From contig NZ_JASODI010000013.1 of assembly GCF_030211955.1 (NCBI RefSeq), positions 7,483 to 71,482 of the forward strand: a DNA stretch of 64,000 bases, in the 5' to 3' direction. Shown here piece by piece: positions 36,742 to 45,782 of this stretch. The position numbers and the translations under genes are program-made. Below the pieces are notes generated by a model. The model saw nothing but the letters and a program-made list of their open reading frames with translations, did no database searches and was not told where the DNA came from. Within the stretch, counting starts at the first letter, position 1. The number at the start of each line of letters is the position of its first letter. This DNA comes from Corynebacterium frankenforstense. Lineage in GTDB: Bacteria > Actinomycetota > Actinomycetes > Mycobacteriales > Mycobacteriaceae.

Positions 36742-39700
36742 ATGGACTCCAGCAACAACACCGACCGCAACCACGACGCCGACACCGCCGCGCCCTCCCG
36801 CGACGAGCTCTACTCCCGGCTCGACGAGGTGAGCATCGCCGACGAGAGAAATTTCCGACGCCGCCTGCGTAAGGCGCGCGCGCCCAAGGCGCGCGCCGCG
36901 ATCGGCGCCGACATCGACGCAGCCGCGCAACGCCTGCGCGACGTCGACAAGCACGTCCCGGAGATCCACTACCCCGAGCAGCTGCCGGTGACCGCCTGGC
37001 ACGACGAGATCGCCGAGGCGATCCGCGACAACCAGGTCGTCGTCATCGCCGGCGAGACCGGCTCGGGCAAGACCACGCAGATCCCCAAGATCTGCCTCGA
37101 GCTCGGCCGCGGGCGCCGCGGGCGCATCGGACACACCCAACCGCGGCGTCTGGCCGCGCGCACCGTCGCCGAGCGCATCGCCGAGGAGCTCGGCCAGAAG
37201 ATCGGCGAGACCGTCGGCTACGCCATCCGCTTCGACGACAAGGTCAGCCCGACCACGGCCGTCAAGCTGATGACCGACGGCATCCTGCTCGCCGAGATGC
37301 AGCGCGACCGCTGGCTCAACGGCTACGACACGATCATCATCGACGAGGCCCACGAGCGCAGCCTCAACATCGACTTCCTGCTCGGCTACCTGAAGAGGCT
37401 GCTGCCGCGCCGGCCGGACCTGAAGGTCATCATCACCTCGGCGACGATCGACCCGGAGCGCTTCGCCCACCACTTCGCCGACGCCGAAGGCGAGCCGGCC
37501 CCGGTCCTCGAGGTCTCCGGGCGCACCTACCCCGTCGAGATCCGCTACCGCCCGCTGGAGCGCACGGAGGGCGAGAAGGTCGTCGACACCGACCCGCTCG
37601 ACGGGCTGGTCTCCGCGTGCGAGGAGCTCATGGCCGAGGGCCCGGGCGACATCCTCTGCTTCTTCCCCGGCGAGCGCGACATCCGCGACGCGATGGACGC
37701 CATCGAGGCGCGCCACTGGCGCGGGGTGGAGACCACGCCGCTGTTCGGCCGGCTGAGCAACCAGGAACAGCACCGCGTCTTCTCCCCGCACTCCGGGCGA
37801 CGCATCGTGCTGGCCACCAACATCGCCGAGACCTCGCTGACCGTGCCGGGCATCCGCTACGTCGTCGACACCGGCACGGCGCGCATCTCGCGCTACTCCA
37901 CGCGCACGAAGGTCCAGCGCCTGCCCATCGAGCCGGTCTCGCGGGCCAGCGCCAACCAGCGCTCGGGCCGCTGCGGCCGTGTCGCCGACGGCATCGCCAT
38001 CCGCCTCTACTCCGAGGAGGACTTCAAGTCCCGGCCCGAGTTCACCGACCCGGAGATCCTGCGCACCAACCTCGCCAGCGTCATCCTGCAGATGGCGCTG
38101 CTGCGCCTGGGCGACATCGCCGAGTTCCCCTTCGTCGAGCCGCCGGAGCGCAAGGCCATCCGCGACGGCGTGCTGCTGCTCCACGAGCTGGGCGCGATCA
38201 CCGACCGCGAGCGCGACGGCCTGCCGCAGCTGACCGACGTCGGCCGCGACCTGGCGCGCATCCCGGTCGACCCGCGCCTGGCGCGCATGCTCGTCGAGGC
38301 GCGCACGCTCGGCTGCCTGGCGGAGGTCATCGTCATCGTCGCCGCGCTGAGCATCCGCGACATCCGCGAGCGCCCCCTGGAGAAGAAGGCCCAGGCCGAC
38401 CAGCTGCACGCCCGGTTCAAGGACACCATCAGCGACTTCCTGAGCTACCTGAAGCTGTGGGACTACGTCGAGGAGAAGCGCCACGAGCTCTCCGGCAACG
38501 GGCTGCGCAAGCTGATGAAGGCCGAGTACCTGCACTACATGCGCTCGCGCGAGTGGCGCGACCTGATCCGCCAGCTCACAGAGGTCACCGTGCAGCTGGG
38601 CTGGCAGAAGACGAAGGTCGTGGGCAAGCGCGACGCCGACGCGATACACCGCGCGCTGCTGACGGGGCTGCTCCAGCACATCGGTGCCCGCGACGGGAAG
38701 TCGCGTGAGTTCCAGGGCACCCGCGGCACCCGCTTCATGATCTTCCCCGGCTCCGCGCTGGCGAAGAAGCCGCCGGAGTTCGTCATGGCCGCCGAGGTCG
38801 TCGAGACCTCCCGGCTGTGGGCCCGCGACGTCGCCGCCATCGACCCGGCGTGGGTGGAGAAGGCCGCGCCGGGTCTGGTGCGCTACCAGTACTCCGAGCC
38901 GTACTGGTCGACGAAGAAGGCCGCGGCGATGGCCCACGAGAAGGCCACGCTCTACGGCGTGCCGATCGTCGCCGACCGCCCGGTTCCCTACCACAAGGTC
39001 GACCCGGCGGCCGCGCGCGAGATGTTCATCCGCAACGCGCTGGTCGACGGCGACTGGAACACCCGCCACCACTTCTTCCGCGACAACGCGGTCAAGCTCG
39101 AGGAGGCCGCGGAGGTCGAGGAGAAGGCCCGCCGGCGCGGCATCGTCGTCGACGAGGACACGCTCTTCGAGTTCTACGACGCCCGCGTGCCGGAGATGGC
39201 GACCACGGGCGCGCACTTCAACAGCTGGTGGAAGCGCAAGCGCCACAAGCAGCCGGACTTCCTCGACTTCTCCCCGGAGAAGCTGCTCACCGACGCCGCC
39301 GGGGCCGTGACCGAGGAGTCCTTCCCCGACCACATGCGCATCGGCGACGTCGACTACGAGCTGTCCTACCGCTTCGAGCCGGGCGCGCCCGACGACGGCG
39401 TGACCGTCAAGGTGCCGGTGCCGATGCTCGCCGGGCTGGATGCCACCGACTTCAACTGGCTCGTGCCTGGTTTCCGCGAGGAGCTGTTCACCGAGCTGAT
39501 CCGCTCGCTGCCCAAGCCGCTGCGGCGCACGGTGGTGCCCGCCCCGGACTTCGCGCGCAAGGCGCTCGCCCTGGCCGAGCCGTACGCGGGCACGGTCACC
39601 GAGGAGCTGGCCCGCGCGCTGCACGAGTGCGGCTCCAGCGGCATCGACGCCGGGGACTTCGACCCGACGAAGCTGTCGGCGCACTTGAAGATGACGTTCG

Positions 39701-40671
39701 CGGCGATCGACAAGCGCGGCAAGGTCATCGACACCGACAAGTCCCTGCCCGCGCTGCGCGACCGGCAGGCGGGCCACATCCGCTCCTCGGTGAGCAAGCT
39801 GGGCCGGGCCGCGGAGTCGAAGCGCGCCGAGAAGTGGACCCCGCAGACCCTCGGCGACGTGGCCGAGGAGGTCACCACCGTCGTCGACGGCCACGAGGTC
39901 ACCGCCTACCCGGCGCTGGTGGCCACCGACGGCGGCGTGGCGGTCAAGGTGCTGCCGACGAAGCAGGCCGCGGACGCGGCGATGCTCACGGCCACGCTGA
40001 CGATGCTGATGCGCGAGATCAAGGTCTCGGCCAAGCAGATGACCCGGGGGCTGCCGCTCAAGCAGCGCGTGGCGGTGGACAACTACCCGCACGGCGGGGT
40101 CGACGGCCTGGTCGAGCAGGCGCGTGTGGCCGCGATCCGGGACCTGATGATGGCCCACGGCGGGCCGGTGCGCTCCCCGGAGAAGTACCGGGAGCTCGCC
40201 GCGGCCGTGGCCCCGGAGGTGCCCGGCCAGGTGCGCCGCACGGTGGTGGCGATCGCTCCGGCGCTGGTGACGTACCTGTCGGTGGCCGCGGAGCTGGAGC
40301 GCTGGGAGGGTCCGGCAATCGACGACATGCGCGCGCAGCTGGAGTTCCTGCTGCCGGAGAAGGCGGTGCTGGTGCACGCGCAGGCGCACCTGCGCCACCT
40401 GCCGCGCTACTTCCAGGCAATGGAGATCCGGCTGACCGAGATGCAGGAGGACCCGGACCGCGACGCCGACCGCCAGGACGAGGTCGAGGCGGTCAAGGCC
40501 GCACTCCAGAAGAAGATGTCGGGCCGGCCGGCGGCATCGTGGCGTACGAAGGCGGTACGCGACGTGCAGTGGCAGATCCAGGAGTTCCGGGTCAGCCTCT
40601 TCGCCCAGCGCCTGGGCACGGCGGGTTCGGTCTCGCGCCGGCGCATCGAAAAGGCGGTCGCGAAGCTGTAG
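36742..40671 (+). CDS. hrpA: ATP-dependent RNA helicase HrpA
   Basis: Large DEAH-box RNA helicase involved in mRNA processing and ribosome rescue. The 1309-residue protein has Walker A AGETGSGKTTQIPK near residue 105, QPRRLAARTVAERIAEE, DEAHERSLNIDFLLGYLK, ITSATID, TNIAETSLTVPGIRYVVD and QRSGRCGRVADG. These are followed by the helicase-associated domain and the long C-terminal DUF3418 region (about residues 720-1300, including LDFSPEKLL and RAVQ-type ends DVQWQIQEFRVSLFAQ). The length matches full-size HrpA. The ATG start lies after a TAGAAT box. Convergent with nrdR, 39 bases apart. Confidence 0.95.
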   Translation: MDSSNNTDRNHDADTAAPSRDELYSRLDEVSIADERNFRRRLRKARAPKARAAIGADIDAAAQRLRDVDKHVPEIHYPEQLPVTAWHDEIAEAIRDNQVVVIAGETGSGKTTQIPKICLELGRGRRGRIGHTQPRRLAARTVAERIAEELGQKIGETVGYAIRFDDKVSPTTAVKLMTDGILLAEMQRDRWLNGYDTIIIDEAHERSLNIDFLLGYLKRLLPRRPDLKVIITSATIDPERFAHHFADAEGEPAPVLEVSGRTYPVEIRYRPLERTEGEKVVDTDPLDGLVSACEELMAEGPGDILCFFPGERDIRDAMDAIEARHWRGVETTPLFGRLSNQEQHRVFSPHSGRRIVLATNIAETSLTVPGIRYVVDTGTARISRYSTRTKVQRLPIEPVSRASANQRSGRCGRVADGIAIRLYSEEDFKSRPEFTDPEILRTNLASVILQMALLRLGDIAEFPFVEPPERKAIRDGVLLLHELGAITDRERDGLPQLTDVGRDLARIPVDPRLARMLVEARTLGCLAEVIVIVAALSIRDIRERPLEKKAQADQLHARFKDTISDFLSYLKLWDYVEEKRHELSGNGLRKLMKAEYLHYMRSREWRDLIRQLTEVTVQLGWQKTKVVGKRDADAIHRALLTGLLQHIGARDGKSREFQGTRGTRFMIFPGSALAKKPPEFVMAAEVVETSRLWARDVAAIDPAWVEKAAPGLVRYQYSEPYWSTKKAAAMAHEKATLYGVPIVADRPVPYHKVDPAAAREMFIRNALVDGDWNTRHHFFRDNAVKLEEAAEVEEKARRRGIVVDEDTLFEFYDARVPEMATTGAHFNSWWKRKRHKQPDFLDFSPEKLLTDAAGAVTEESFPDHMRIGDVDYELSYRFEPGAPDDGVTVKVPVPMLAGLDATDFNWLVPGFREELFTELIRSLPKPLRRTVVPAPDFARKALALAEPYAGTVTEELARALHECGSSGIDAGDFDPTKLSAHLKMTFAAIDKRGKVIDTDKSLPALRDRQAGHIRSSVSKLGRAAESKRAEKWTPQTLGDVAEEVTTVVDGHEVTAYPALVATDGGVAVKVLPTKQAADAAMLTATLTMLMREIKVSAKQMTRGLPLKQRVAVDNYPHGGVDGLVEQARVAAIRDLMMAHGGPVRSPEKYRELAAAVAPEVPGQVRRTVVAIAPALVTYLSVAAELERWEGPAIDDMRAQLEFLLPEKAVLVHAQAHLRHLPRYFQAMEIRLTEMQEDPDRDADRQDEVEAVKAALQKKMSGRPAASWRTKAVRDVQWQIQEFRVSLFAQRLGTAGSVSRRRIEKAVAKL

Positions 40672-40710
40672 GCGGCGTCTCCTTCGGCGCCGCGCGCCGG
40701 CCACGGCCGC

Positions 40711-41169
40711 CTACTCGGCCTCGCGGGCACGGCGGCGCATCATGCGGATCTCCTTCTCGAAGTCCTCGGCGGATTCGAAGGACTTGTACACGGAGGCGAA
40801 GCGCAGGTAGCCGACCTCGTCGAGCTCGAGCAGCGGCTCGAGGATGGCCAGGCCGATGTCGTTGGCGTTGACCTGCGAGGGTCCCTTCGAGCGGACCTTC
40901 TCCTCGACCTTCTGGGCCAGACGCTTGAGCGCGTCGTCGGGCACGTCGCGGCCCTGGCAGGCGCGGCGCACGCCGTTGACCACCTTGTCGCGGCTGAACG
41001 GCTCGGTCACGCCGTTGCGCTTGACCACCAGCAGGACGGCCTTCTCGATCGTGGTGAAGCGGCCCTCGCAGCCGGTGCACTCGCGGCGGCGCCGGATCGC
41101 GGTTCCGGCGTCGATGACACGTGAGTCGATCACGCGGGAACGGTCGCTGTGGCAGAACGGGCAGTACAC
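40711..41169 (-). CDS. nrdR: Transcriptional repressor NrdR
   Basis: Zinc-finger/ATP-cone repressor of ribonucleotide reductase genes. The 152-residue protein starts [17 protein letters not shown] and has [15 protein letters not shown], giving the four zinc cysteines. The ATP-cone follows ([24 protein letters not shown]) with [20 protein letters not shown] at the end. GTG 41169 has AGGAGG nine bases upstream; the longer frame adds residues before the invariant zinc finger and is rejected. 81 bases downstream of divS on the same strand, so it may be partly under SOS control. Confidence 0.96.
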   Translation of the reverse strand: MYCPFCHSDRSRVIDSRVIDAGTAIRRRRECTGCEGRFTTIEKAVLLVVKRNGVTEPFSRDKVVNGVRRACQGRDVPDDALKRLAQKVEEKVRSKGPSQVNANDIGLAILEPLLELDEVGYLRFASVYKSFESAEDFEKEIRMMRRRAREAE

Positions 41170-41250
41170 TGCGGGCACCCTCCTAGGTCCGGGACGGCTC
41201 GCCCGGAACACCCGGGCACTGCCCCGAGTCTAATGCCAGCCCGAGGCGAG

Positions 41251-41649
41251 CTACTTGGCCGCGGTGACGTCGAAGTCGACCGTGGAGACCTGGTGGGTGG
41301 CCGAACCCATGTTGACCGGCGGGTAGCCGGCGGCGTCGTCGGACTCACCGAAGATCAGGGCGCCCAGCACGAGCACCAGCCCGCAGATCGCGCCGACCAG
41401 CAGCGAGCTGCGCTGTTCCTGAACTCGCCGAGACGTTCGCCGGACACCGCCCTTCCGGGTACCCCCGGCGGGTATTGTCGCCCGCCCCTTCGGAGAGGCG
41501 GTTTTCGAAATCTCGAGCGTTCGAACACCGGTGGACGAACGGCTCTGGCCGGGCTCCCACACCGACGGTGCGGACGCGGTGTTCCGGGTGTCGCCCAGAC
41601 CGCTGACGGAACGGACAAACTGTGCGTTACGCTGCATCGAAATGGTCAT
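41251..41649 (-). CDS. divS: DivS-like SOS cell-division suppressor
   Basis: Small membrane protein in the position of C. glutamicum divS, which blocks division during the SOS response. The 132-residue protein has a Ser/Thr/Arg-rich N-terminal cytoplasmic part, one membrane helix (SSLLVGAICGLVLVLGALIF, residues about 82-101) and a short exported tail. No LysM domain is present, unlike YneA/Rv2719c. The family is poorly conserved, so assignment leans on position, topology and SOS boxes. ATG 41649 has GAAAGGAG. Divergent from lexA; the intervening 302 bases carry several LexA-like sites. Confidence 0.78.
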   Translation of the reverse strand: MTISMQRNAQFVRSVSGLGDTRNTASAPSVWEPGQSRSSTGVRTLEISKTASPKGRATIPAGGTRKGGVRRTSRRVQEQRSSLLVGAICGLVLVLGALIFGESDDAAGYPPVNMGSATHQVSTVDFDVTAAK

Positions 41650-41703
41650 GGGGTTCTCCTTTCGCCGTGTTCGACGTCCACCCTAAAGGTCGGGCGCGAC
41701 CGG

Positions 41704-41812
41704 TCGAACATCGACTAGTTCATCTGTTCGATTACGGGTACGTGTTCGAGTTATAGCACCCGCCCTGGCGTCTGTCCACCACGCCGGACAAATTCCTCGA
41801 ACACAGTTGCCA
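41704..41812. promoter_or_regulatory. Cluster of LexA (SOS) boxes between divS and lexA
   Basis: Compared with TCGAACA-NN-TGTTCGA, four degenerate boxes are visible: 41704-41719 (TCGAACATCGACTAGT), 41716-41731 (TAGTTCATCTGTTCGA), 41734-41749 (ACGGGTACGTGTTCGA) and 41797-41812 (TCGAACACAGTTGCCA). The third overlaps the start region of divS; the fourth covers the -35 area of lexA. Confidence 0.7.
41750..41755 (-). promoter_or_regulatory. -10 element TATAAC of divS
   Basis: Minus-strand TATAAC directly next to the SOS box at 41734-41749, so LexA bound there would block initiation. Confidence 0.55.
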
Positions 41813-41821
41813 TGGACGCGC

Positions 41822-41827
41822 TATACT
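41822..41827 (+). promoter_or_regulatory. -10 element TATACT of lexA
   Basis: TATACT about 125 bases before the lexA start; the SOS box at 41797-41812 lies where the -35 should be, giving autorepression. Confidence 0.6.
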
Positions 41828-41951
41828 GAACGCGAACCGACCACAGCCGGACACCGGGGCCCGACCGAACCGGACCTCGACCGGCCGAGAGCGAACAGCC
41901 GGCGAGCCCGAACCGGCCGATCAGAGAGACGAAGACCAGGAGAGCGCAACC

Positions 41952-42644
41952 ATGGCCACCAGCCGATCCACCAAGAAGCAGAAGAACTCCACCACCAGAG
42001 ACCCCGCATCCCTGACCGCGCGTCAGCGCCGCATCCTCGAAGTCATCCGCGACGCGGTGGTGCTGCGCGGCTACCCGCCGAGCATCCGCGAGATCGGCGA
42101 CGCAGCCGGCCTGCAGTCGACCTCCTCGGTCGCCTACCAGCTCAAGGAGCTCGAGAAGAAGGGCTTCCTACGCCGCGACCCGAACAAGCCGCGCGCGGTC
42201 GACGTCCGCGATCTCTCCGGCGCCCCGGTCAAGGGCCGCAAGGGCACCCCGGAGCCGCCGGAGCACGCCCAGACCTCGTTCGTGCCGATGGTCGGCTCCA
42301 TCTCCGCGGGCGCGCCGATCCTGGCCGAGGAGAACATCGACGACTACTTCCCGCTACCCGCGGACGTCGTCGGCGACGGCGAGCTGTTCATGCTCAAGGT
42401 CTCGGGCCAGTCGATGCGCGACGCCGGCATCCTCGACGGCGACTGGATCGTCGTGCGCTCCCAGCCGGTCGCCGAGGAGGGCGAGTTCGTCGCCGCGCTC
42501 ATCGACGGCGAGGCGACCGTCAAGGAGTTCCACCGCGACTCCAGCGGCGTGTGGCTGCTGCCCCACAACGACGCCTTCGAGCCGATCCCAGGCAACGACG
42601 CGGGGATCATGGGCAAGGTCGTCTCGGTCATGCGCAAGCTCTAG
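41952..42644 (+). CDS. lexA: SOS repressor LexA
   Basis: Represses DNA-damage genes and self-cleaves when RecA filaments form. The 230-residue protein has the winged-helix domain ([20 protein letters not shown], then [20 protein letters not shown]). The scissile Ala119-Gly120 is in GSISAGAP, the catalytic Ser154 in SGQSM and Lys191 in EATVKEF. ATG 41952, with GGAGAG upstream, is preceded by a leader of about 120 bases. Divergent from divS, with the SOS-box cluster between. Confidence 0.97.
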   Translation: MATSRSTKKQKNSTTRDPASLTARQRRILEVIRDAVVLRGYPPSIREIGDAAGLQSTSSVAYQLKELEKKGFLRRDPNKPRAVDVRDLSGAPVKGRKGTPEPPEHAQTSFVPMVGSISAGAPILAEENIDDYFPLPADVVGDGELFMLKVSGQSMRDAGILDGDWIVVRSQPVAEEGEFVAALIDGEATVKEFHRDSSGVWLLPHNDAFEPIPGNDAGIMGKVVSVMRKL

Positions 42645-42728
42645 CCTTCTCCCCTCCGGCCGGCCCCCGCCCGCCCGGGCGGACACAAATGACCCGCCCA
42701 CCCCCGATCGTGGGCCCGATCCAACCTC

Positions 42729-42768
42729 AGGGACTCTGCACACGCTTCCGTGACGGGTCCCTCTTTTT
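42729..42768 (+). terminator. Intrinsic terminator of lexA
   Basis: Outer stem AGGGAC / GTCCCT with an inner CACG-CTTC-CGTG hairpin, followed by CTTTTT. Confidence 0.75.
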
Positions 42769-42821
42769 GCACCGCAAGTGCAGGTCGAACCGGAATGGCG
42801 ATTTTTACCCGGGCACGTTCA

Positions 42822-42831
42822 CACACAAACG
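42822..42831. promoter_or_regulatory. CACACAAACG site upstream of sugR (probable SugR operator)
   Basis: The same 10-mer occurs inside the fruK promoter (45719-45728). Here it precedes sugR by about 140 bases, with TTTAAT (42891-42896) as the probable -10; suggests autoregulation. The stretch 42780-42960 is unusually AT-rich for this window. Confidence 0.5.
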
Positions 42832-42972
42832 TGTAGTTATTTTTCCTGCTATGGCGCCCCAGTGCTTATGAACAATGTGGGATTTTGTGGTTTAATGTTG
42901 GCATCGGGCATTTTTGCCCCCTCCCCCCGCACACTCATAAACATTTCCCCATCTGAGGAGGCGCCCAGCGAG

Positions 42973-43752
42973 ATGTACGCCGAGGAAAGACGACGCCAGA
43001 TCGCCTCACAGACCGCGGTCGAGGGCCGAGTCAACGTCACCGAACTGGCCAGACGCTTCGATGTCACGGCGGAGACCATCCGCCGTGACCTTGCCGTGCT
43101 CGACAAGGAGGGCATCGTCCACCGCGTCCACGGCGGCGCCGTGGCCACCCAGTCCTTCCAGACCACCGAGCTGTCCCTGGACGCGCGCCTGCGCTCCGCC
43201 CCGACCGCGAAGTCCGCGATCGCCCGCGCCGCGCTCGAGTTCCTCCCCGAGCCGCCCGGGGGCATGTTCCTGGACGCCGGCACCACGGTCACCGCACTAG
43301 CTGACCTCATCTCCGACTCCGGCCAGGCCAACCAGTGGTCCATCGTGACTAACTCCCTGCCGATCGCGCTGAACCTGGCAAACAAGGGCCTCAGCGAGAT
43401 CCAGCTGCTCGGCGGCAGCGTCCGGGCGATCACCCAGGCCGTCGTCGGCGACACCGCGCTGCGCACCCTGGCGCTGATGCGTGCGGACGTCGCATTCATC
43501 GGCACCAACGCCCTGACCCTGGACCACGGCCTGTCGACGGCCGACGCTCAGGAGGCCGCCATCAAGTCCGCGATGGTCACCAACGCCCGCCGTGTGGTCG
43601 TGCTGTGCGACTCGTCGAAGATCGGCAACGACTACCTGGTCAGCTTCGCCTCGATCGACGACATCGACGTCGTCATCACAGACGCCACCGCGCCCGAGTC
43701 CTTCGTGCGCGCCCTGCGCGACCACAACGTCCAGGTCGTCCTCGCGGAGTGA
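42973..43752 (+). CDS. sugR: DeoR-family regulator SugR
   Basis: Represses PTS and glycolysis genes in C. glutamicum and is relieved by sugar phosphates. The 259-residue protein, the same length as C. glutamicum SugR, starts MYAEERRRQIASQTAVEGRV. It has the DeoR helix-turn-helix (VNVTELARRFDVTAETIRRD, HRVHGGAV) and the sugar-phosphate-binding isomerase-like domain (FLDAGTTVTALADLI, AFIGTNALTLDHGLST, VLCDSSKIGND). ATG 42973 has GAGGAGG. A 30-codon in-frame extension upstream starts in the promoter and is rejected. Convergent with ptsI; fruR and the second pfkB gene known in C. glutamicum are absent here. Confidence 0.93.
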   Translation: MYAEERRRQIASQTAVEGRVNVTELARRFDVTAETIRRDLAVLDKEGIVHRVHGGAVATQSFQTTELSLDARLRSAPTAKSAIARAALEFLPEPPGGMFLDAGTTVTALADLISDSGQANQWSIVTNSLPIALNLANKGLSEIQLLGGSVRAITQAVVGDTALRTLALMRADVAFIGTNALTLDHGLSTADAQEAAIKSAMVTNARRVVVLCDSSKIGNDYLVSFASIDDIDVVITDATAPESFVRALRDHNVQVVLAE

Positions 43753-43788
43753 CCCCCGGCGTCGTTCAATTGACGACGTCCCGCTGAT

Positions 43789-43828
43789 CGCCGCCGCGCG
43801 CCCCACCCCGGGGCGCGCGGCGGCGTTT
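43789..43828 (+). terminator. Terminator of sugR
   Basis: 16-bp stem from CGCCGCCGCGCGCCCC to GGGGCGCGCGGCGGCG, followed by TTTG. Its 5' arm overlaps the dispersed ATTGACGACGTCCCGC element at 43769. Confidence 0.75.
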
Positions 43829-43844
43829 GTGCACGCCCGCACAT

Positions 43845-43885
43845 GAAAGAACCGCCCCGGTGCCTCTCTCGAGGTCCGGGGCGGT
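43845..43885 (-). terminator. Terminator of ptsI
   Basis: Minus-strand stem ACCGCCCCGG / CCGGGGCGGT with a 15-base loop, followed by TCTTTC on the minus strand. Confidence 0.7.
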
Positions 43886-43920
43886 CGTGTCACGCCGGGC
43901 TCAGCCGGCGGGCTGTCGAC

Positions 43921-45609
43921 TTACTCGCCGACGAGCATCTTGCGCACGCCCTCGCGGGCGACGACGGCGCCCACGGCGTCCAGGGCGGCCTCGGCGGCCT
44001 CCTGGCACTGCTTGAACGTGGACTCCGAGAGGCGGGTGCCCACGGCGGCGATCGCGGTGGAGGCGGCCGACAGGGAGTTGACGCCCAGGCCGGTGAGCAC
44101 GCAGGCCAGCAGCGGGTCGGCGGCGGCCTCGCCGCAGACGCCGACGGCGGTGTTGGTGTCGCGGCCGACCGAGCAGGTGTGCTGGATCAGGCGCAGCACG
44201 GCGGGCTGCCACGGGTCGGTCAGGTACGCCAGCTGCGAGGACAGGCGGTCGGCGGCCATCGTGTACTGGGTCAGGTCGTTGGTGCCCACGGACACGAAGT
44301 CCAGGTGCGGCATGATCTTGTCTGCCATCAGGGCGGCGGCCGGCACCTCGATCATCGCGCCCGGGGTCAGGCCGCGCTCGCGGCAGAGGGTGGAGAACCA
44401 CTCGGCCTCGCGGGCGGTGGCGACCATCGGGGCCATGACCCAGGTCGGCGCGTCCTCGCCGCGGCCCTCGGAGGCCTTGGCGATGGCGTCGAGCTGACGG
44501 GTCAGCAGCGACCGGTTCTGGCGGGCGATGCGGAGGCCGCGCACGCCGAGCGCCGGGTTCTCCTCCTCGTCCATGTTCGCGAAGGCGATCGGCTTGTCGG
44601 AGCCGGCGTCCAGGGTGCGCACGACGACCTTGGAGTGCGGGAAGGCGTCGAAGACCTTCTTGTAGAGGGCGGCCTGCTCGTCGACGCTGGGCTCCTCGGC
44701 GGCGGAGAGGAAGCTCATCTCGGTGCGGTACAGGCCGATGCCCTCGGCCTGGGTCTCGGAGGCCAGACGGGCGGCGTTGCTGTCCTGGACGTTGGCCAGC
44801 AGCTGGACGCGGTGGCCGTCGGAGGTCTGGGCCGGGCCGCGCCACTCGGCGATCTTGACGGCACGCTCCTGGGACTCGCGGACCTGGCGGCGGGCGTCCT
44901 CCTCGTCGGGCTCGACGTAGACGACGCCCTGGCTGCCCTCGACCATCACGCGGGTACCGGCGGCGATCTCGGAGATCTCGCGACCCGCGGCGACGATGCA
45001 GGGCAGGTTCAGCTGACGGGCGATGATGGCGGTGTGGCTGGTCGGGCCGCCCAGCTCGGTGACCAGACCCTTGTAGTGGTCAATGTCCAGGGCGGCGGTG
45101 TCCGCCGGGGAGAGGTCGTCGGCGAAGAGGATGGCCTCGCCGTCGACGGAGGGAAGACCGGGCTCCTCCTCGCCGCGCAGCTCGGCGATGACTCGGTCGC
45201 GGATGTCCTTCAGGTCCGTGGTGCGCTCGGCCATCAGGCCGCCGGCCGCGGTGAACATGTTGATGAACTTGCTGGTGGCCTGCACCACCGAATACTCGGC
45301 GTCGGCGCCGCCCCGCACGTTCTTGCGGACGGCCTTGCGCCAGCCGCGGTCGCGGACCATGCCGGCGGTGGCCTGCAGCACCTCGGCGGCGGGGCCGGAG
45401 GCCTCGGCGGAGCGTGCGGTGAGTCGGTCAGCGACGGTGTCTGCCGCCGTGACGAAGCGCTCGTACTCTGCGTCGCGCTCATCCTCGGCGACGGTGCGTG
45501 CGGAGCCCGGGAGCTCGGGGCGGGGACGCACCCAGACGACCGGGGCGTACGCCGTACCGGCGACAACCGCGGTGCCCGTGAAGGTGGTGGTGTCAGTGCC
45601 TGAAGTCAT
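43921..45609 (-). CDS. ptsI: PTS enzyme I
   Basis: Transfers phosphate from PEP to HPr, first step of all PTS sugar uptake. The 562-residue protein has the phosphorylated His 192 in GGPTSHTAIIARQLN, the PEP-binding GLYRTEMSFLSAAEEPSVDEQ and VRTLDAGSDKPIAF, and the C-terminal SVGTNDLTQYTMAADR with the catalytic Cys in VGVCGEAAADP. ATG 45609 is exactly seven bases after TAGTAT on the minus strand, so a leaderless mRNA is likely; a longer frame upstream has no promoter. Divergent from fruK with 173 bases of shared control region containing repeated CACA(C/T)(A/G)AA sites. Confidence 0.96.
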   Translation of the reverse strand: MTSGTDTTTFTGTAVVAGTAYAPVVWVRPRPELPGSARTVAEDERDAEYERFVTAADTVADRLTARSAEASGPAAEVLQATAGMVRDRGWRKAVRKNVRGGADAEYSVVQATSKFINMFTAAGGLMAERTTDLKDIRDRVIAELRGEEEPGLPSVDGEAILFADDLSPADTAALDIDHYKGLVTELGGPTSHTAIIARQLNLPCIVAAGREISEIAAGTRVMVEGSQGVVYVEPDEEDARRQVRESQERAVKIAEWRGPAQTSDGHRVQLLANVQDSNAARLASETQAEGIGLYRTEMSFLSAAEEPSVDEQAALYKKVFDAFPHSKVVVRTLDAGSDKPIAFANMDEEENPALGVRGLRIARQNRSLLTRQLDAIAKASEGRGEDAPTWVMAPMVATAREAEWFSTLCRERGLTPGAMIEVPAAALMADKIMPHLDFVSVGTNDLTQYTMAADRLSSQLAYLTDPWQPAVLRLIQHTCSVGRDTNTAVGVCGEAAADPLLACVLTGLGVNSLSAASTAIAAVGTRLSESTFKQCQEAAEAALDAVGAVVAREGVRKMLVGE

Positions 45610-45616
45610 GCGTCCG

Positions 45617-45622
45617 ATACTA
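45617..45622 (-). promoter_or_regulatory. -10 element TAGTAT of ptsI
   Basis: Seven bases before ATG 45609 on the minus strand. The CACACGAACA site at 45644 lies in the -35 area. Confidence 0.6.
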
Positions 45623-45643
45623 GTGAACCATTCGTTGGATTTC

Positions 45644-45728
45644 CACACGAACAGCTACCGACCAGACATGAAACCCTCAGGTTCCCCACATAAACTCACA
45701 TAAAAAGCTTGACATTCCCACACAAACG
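45644..45728. promoter_or_regulatory. Array of CACANRAAC-type operator sites (probable SugR/DeoR control)
   Basis: Four related sites in one orientation: CACACGAACA (45644), CACATAAACT (45687), CACATAAAAA (45697) and CACACAAACG (45719). The last three are spaced 10 and 22 bases apart, i.e. on one face of the helix. Confidence 0.6.
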
Positions 45729-45737
45729 GGCAATGAT
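45709..45737 (+). promoter_or_regulatory. fruK-ptsF promoter with operator in the spacer
   Basis: -35 TTGACA (45709-45714) and -10 AATGAT (45732-45737) with a 17-base spacer. The CACACAAACG site fills the spacer, so repressor binding would occlude RNA polymerase. Confidence 0.65.
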
Positions 45738-45782
45738 GGAGCGCGGAACGAACTGGCCCTGCCCGCAGGAGGATGCGCCACC

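Noticed and set aside
36667..40704. 1345-codon open frame opposite hrpA
   Set aside because: Mirror frame of hrpA with Arg/Leu/Val/Gly/Asp-dominated composition typical of GC-rich antisense; no motif.
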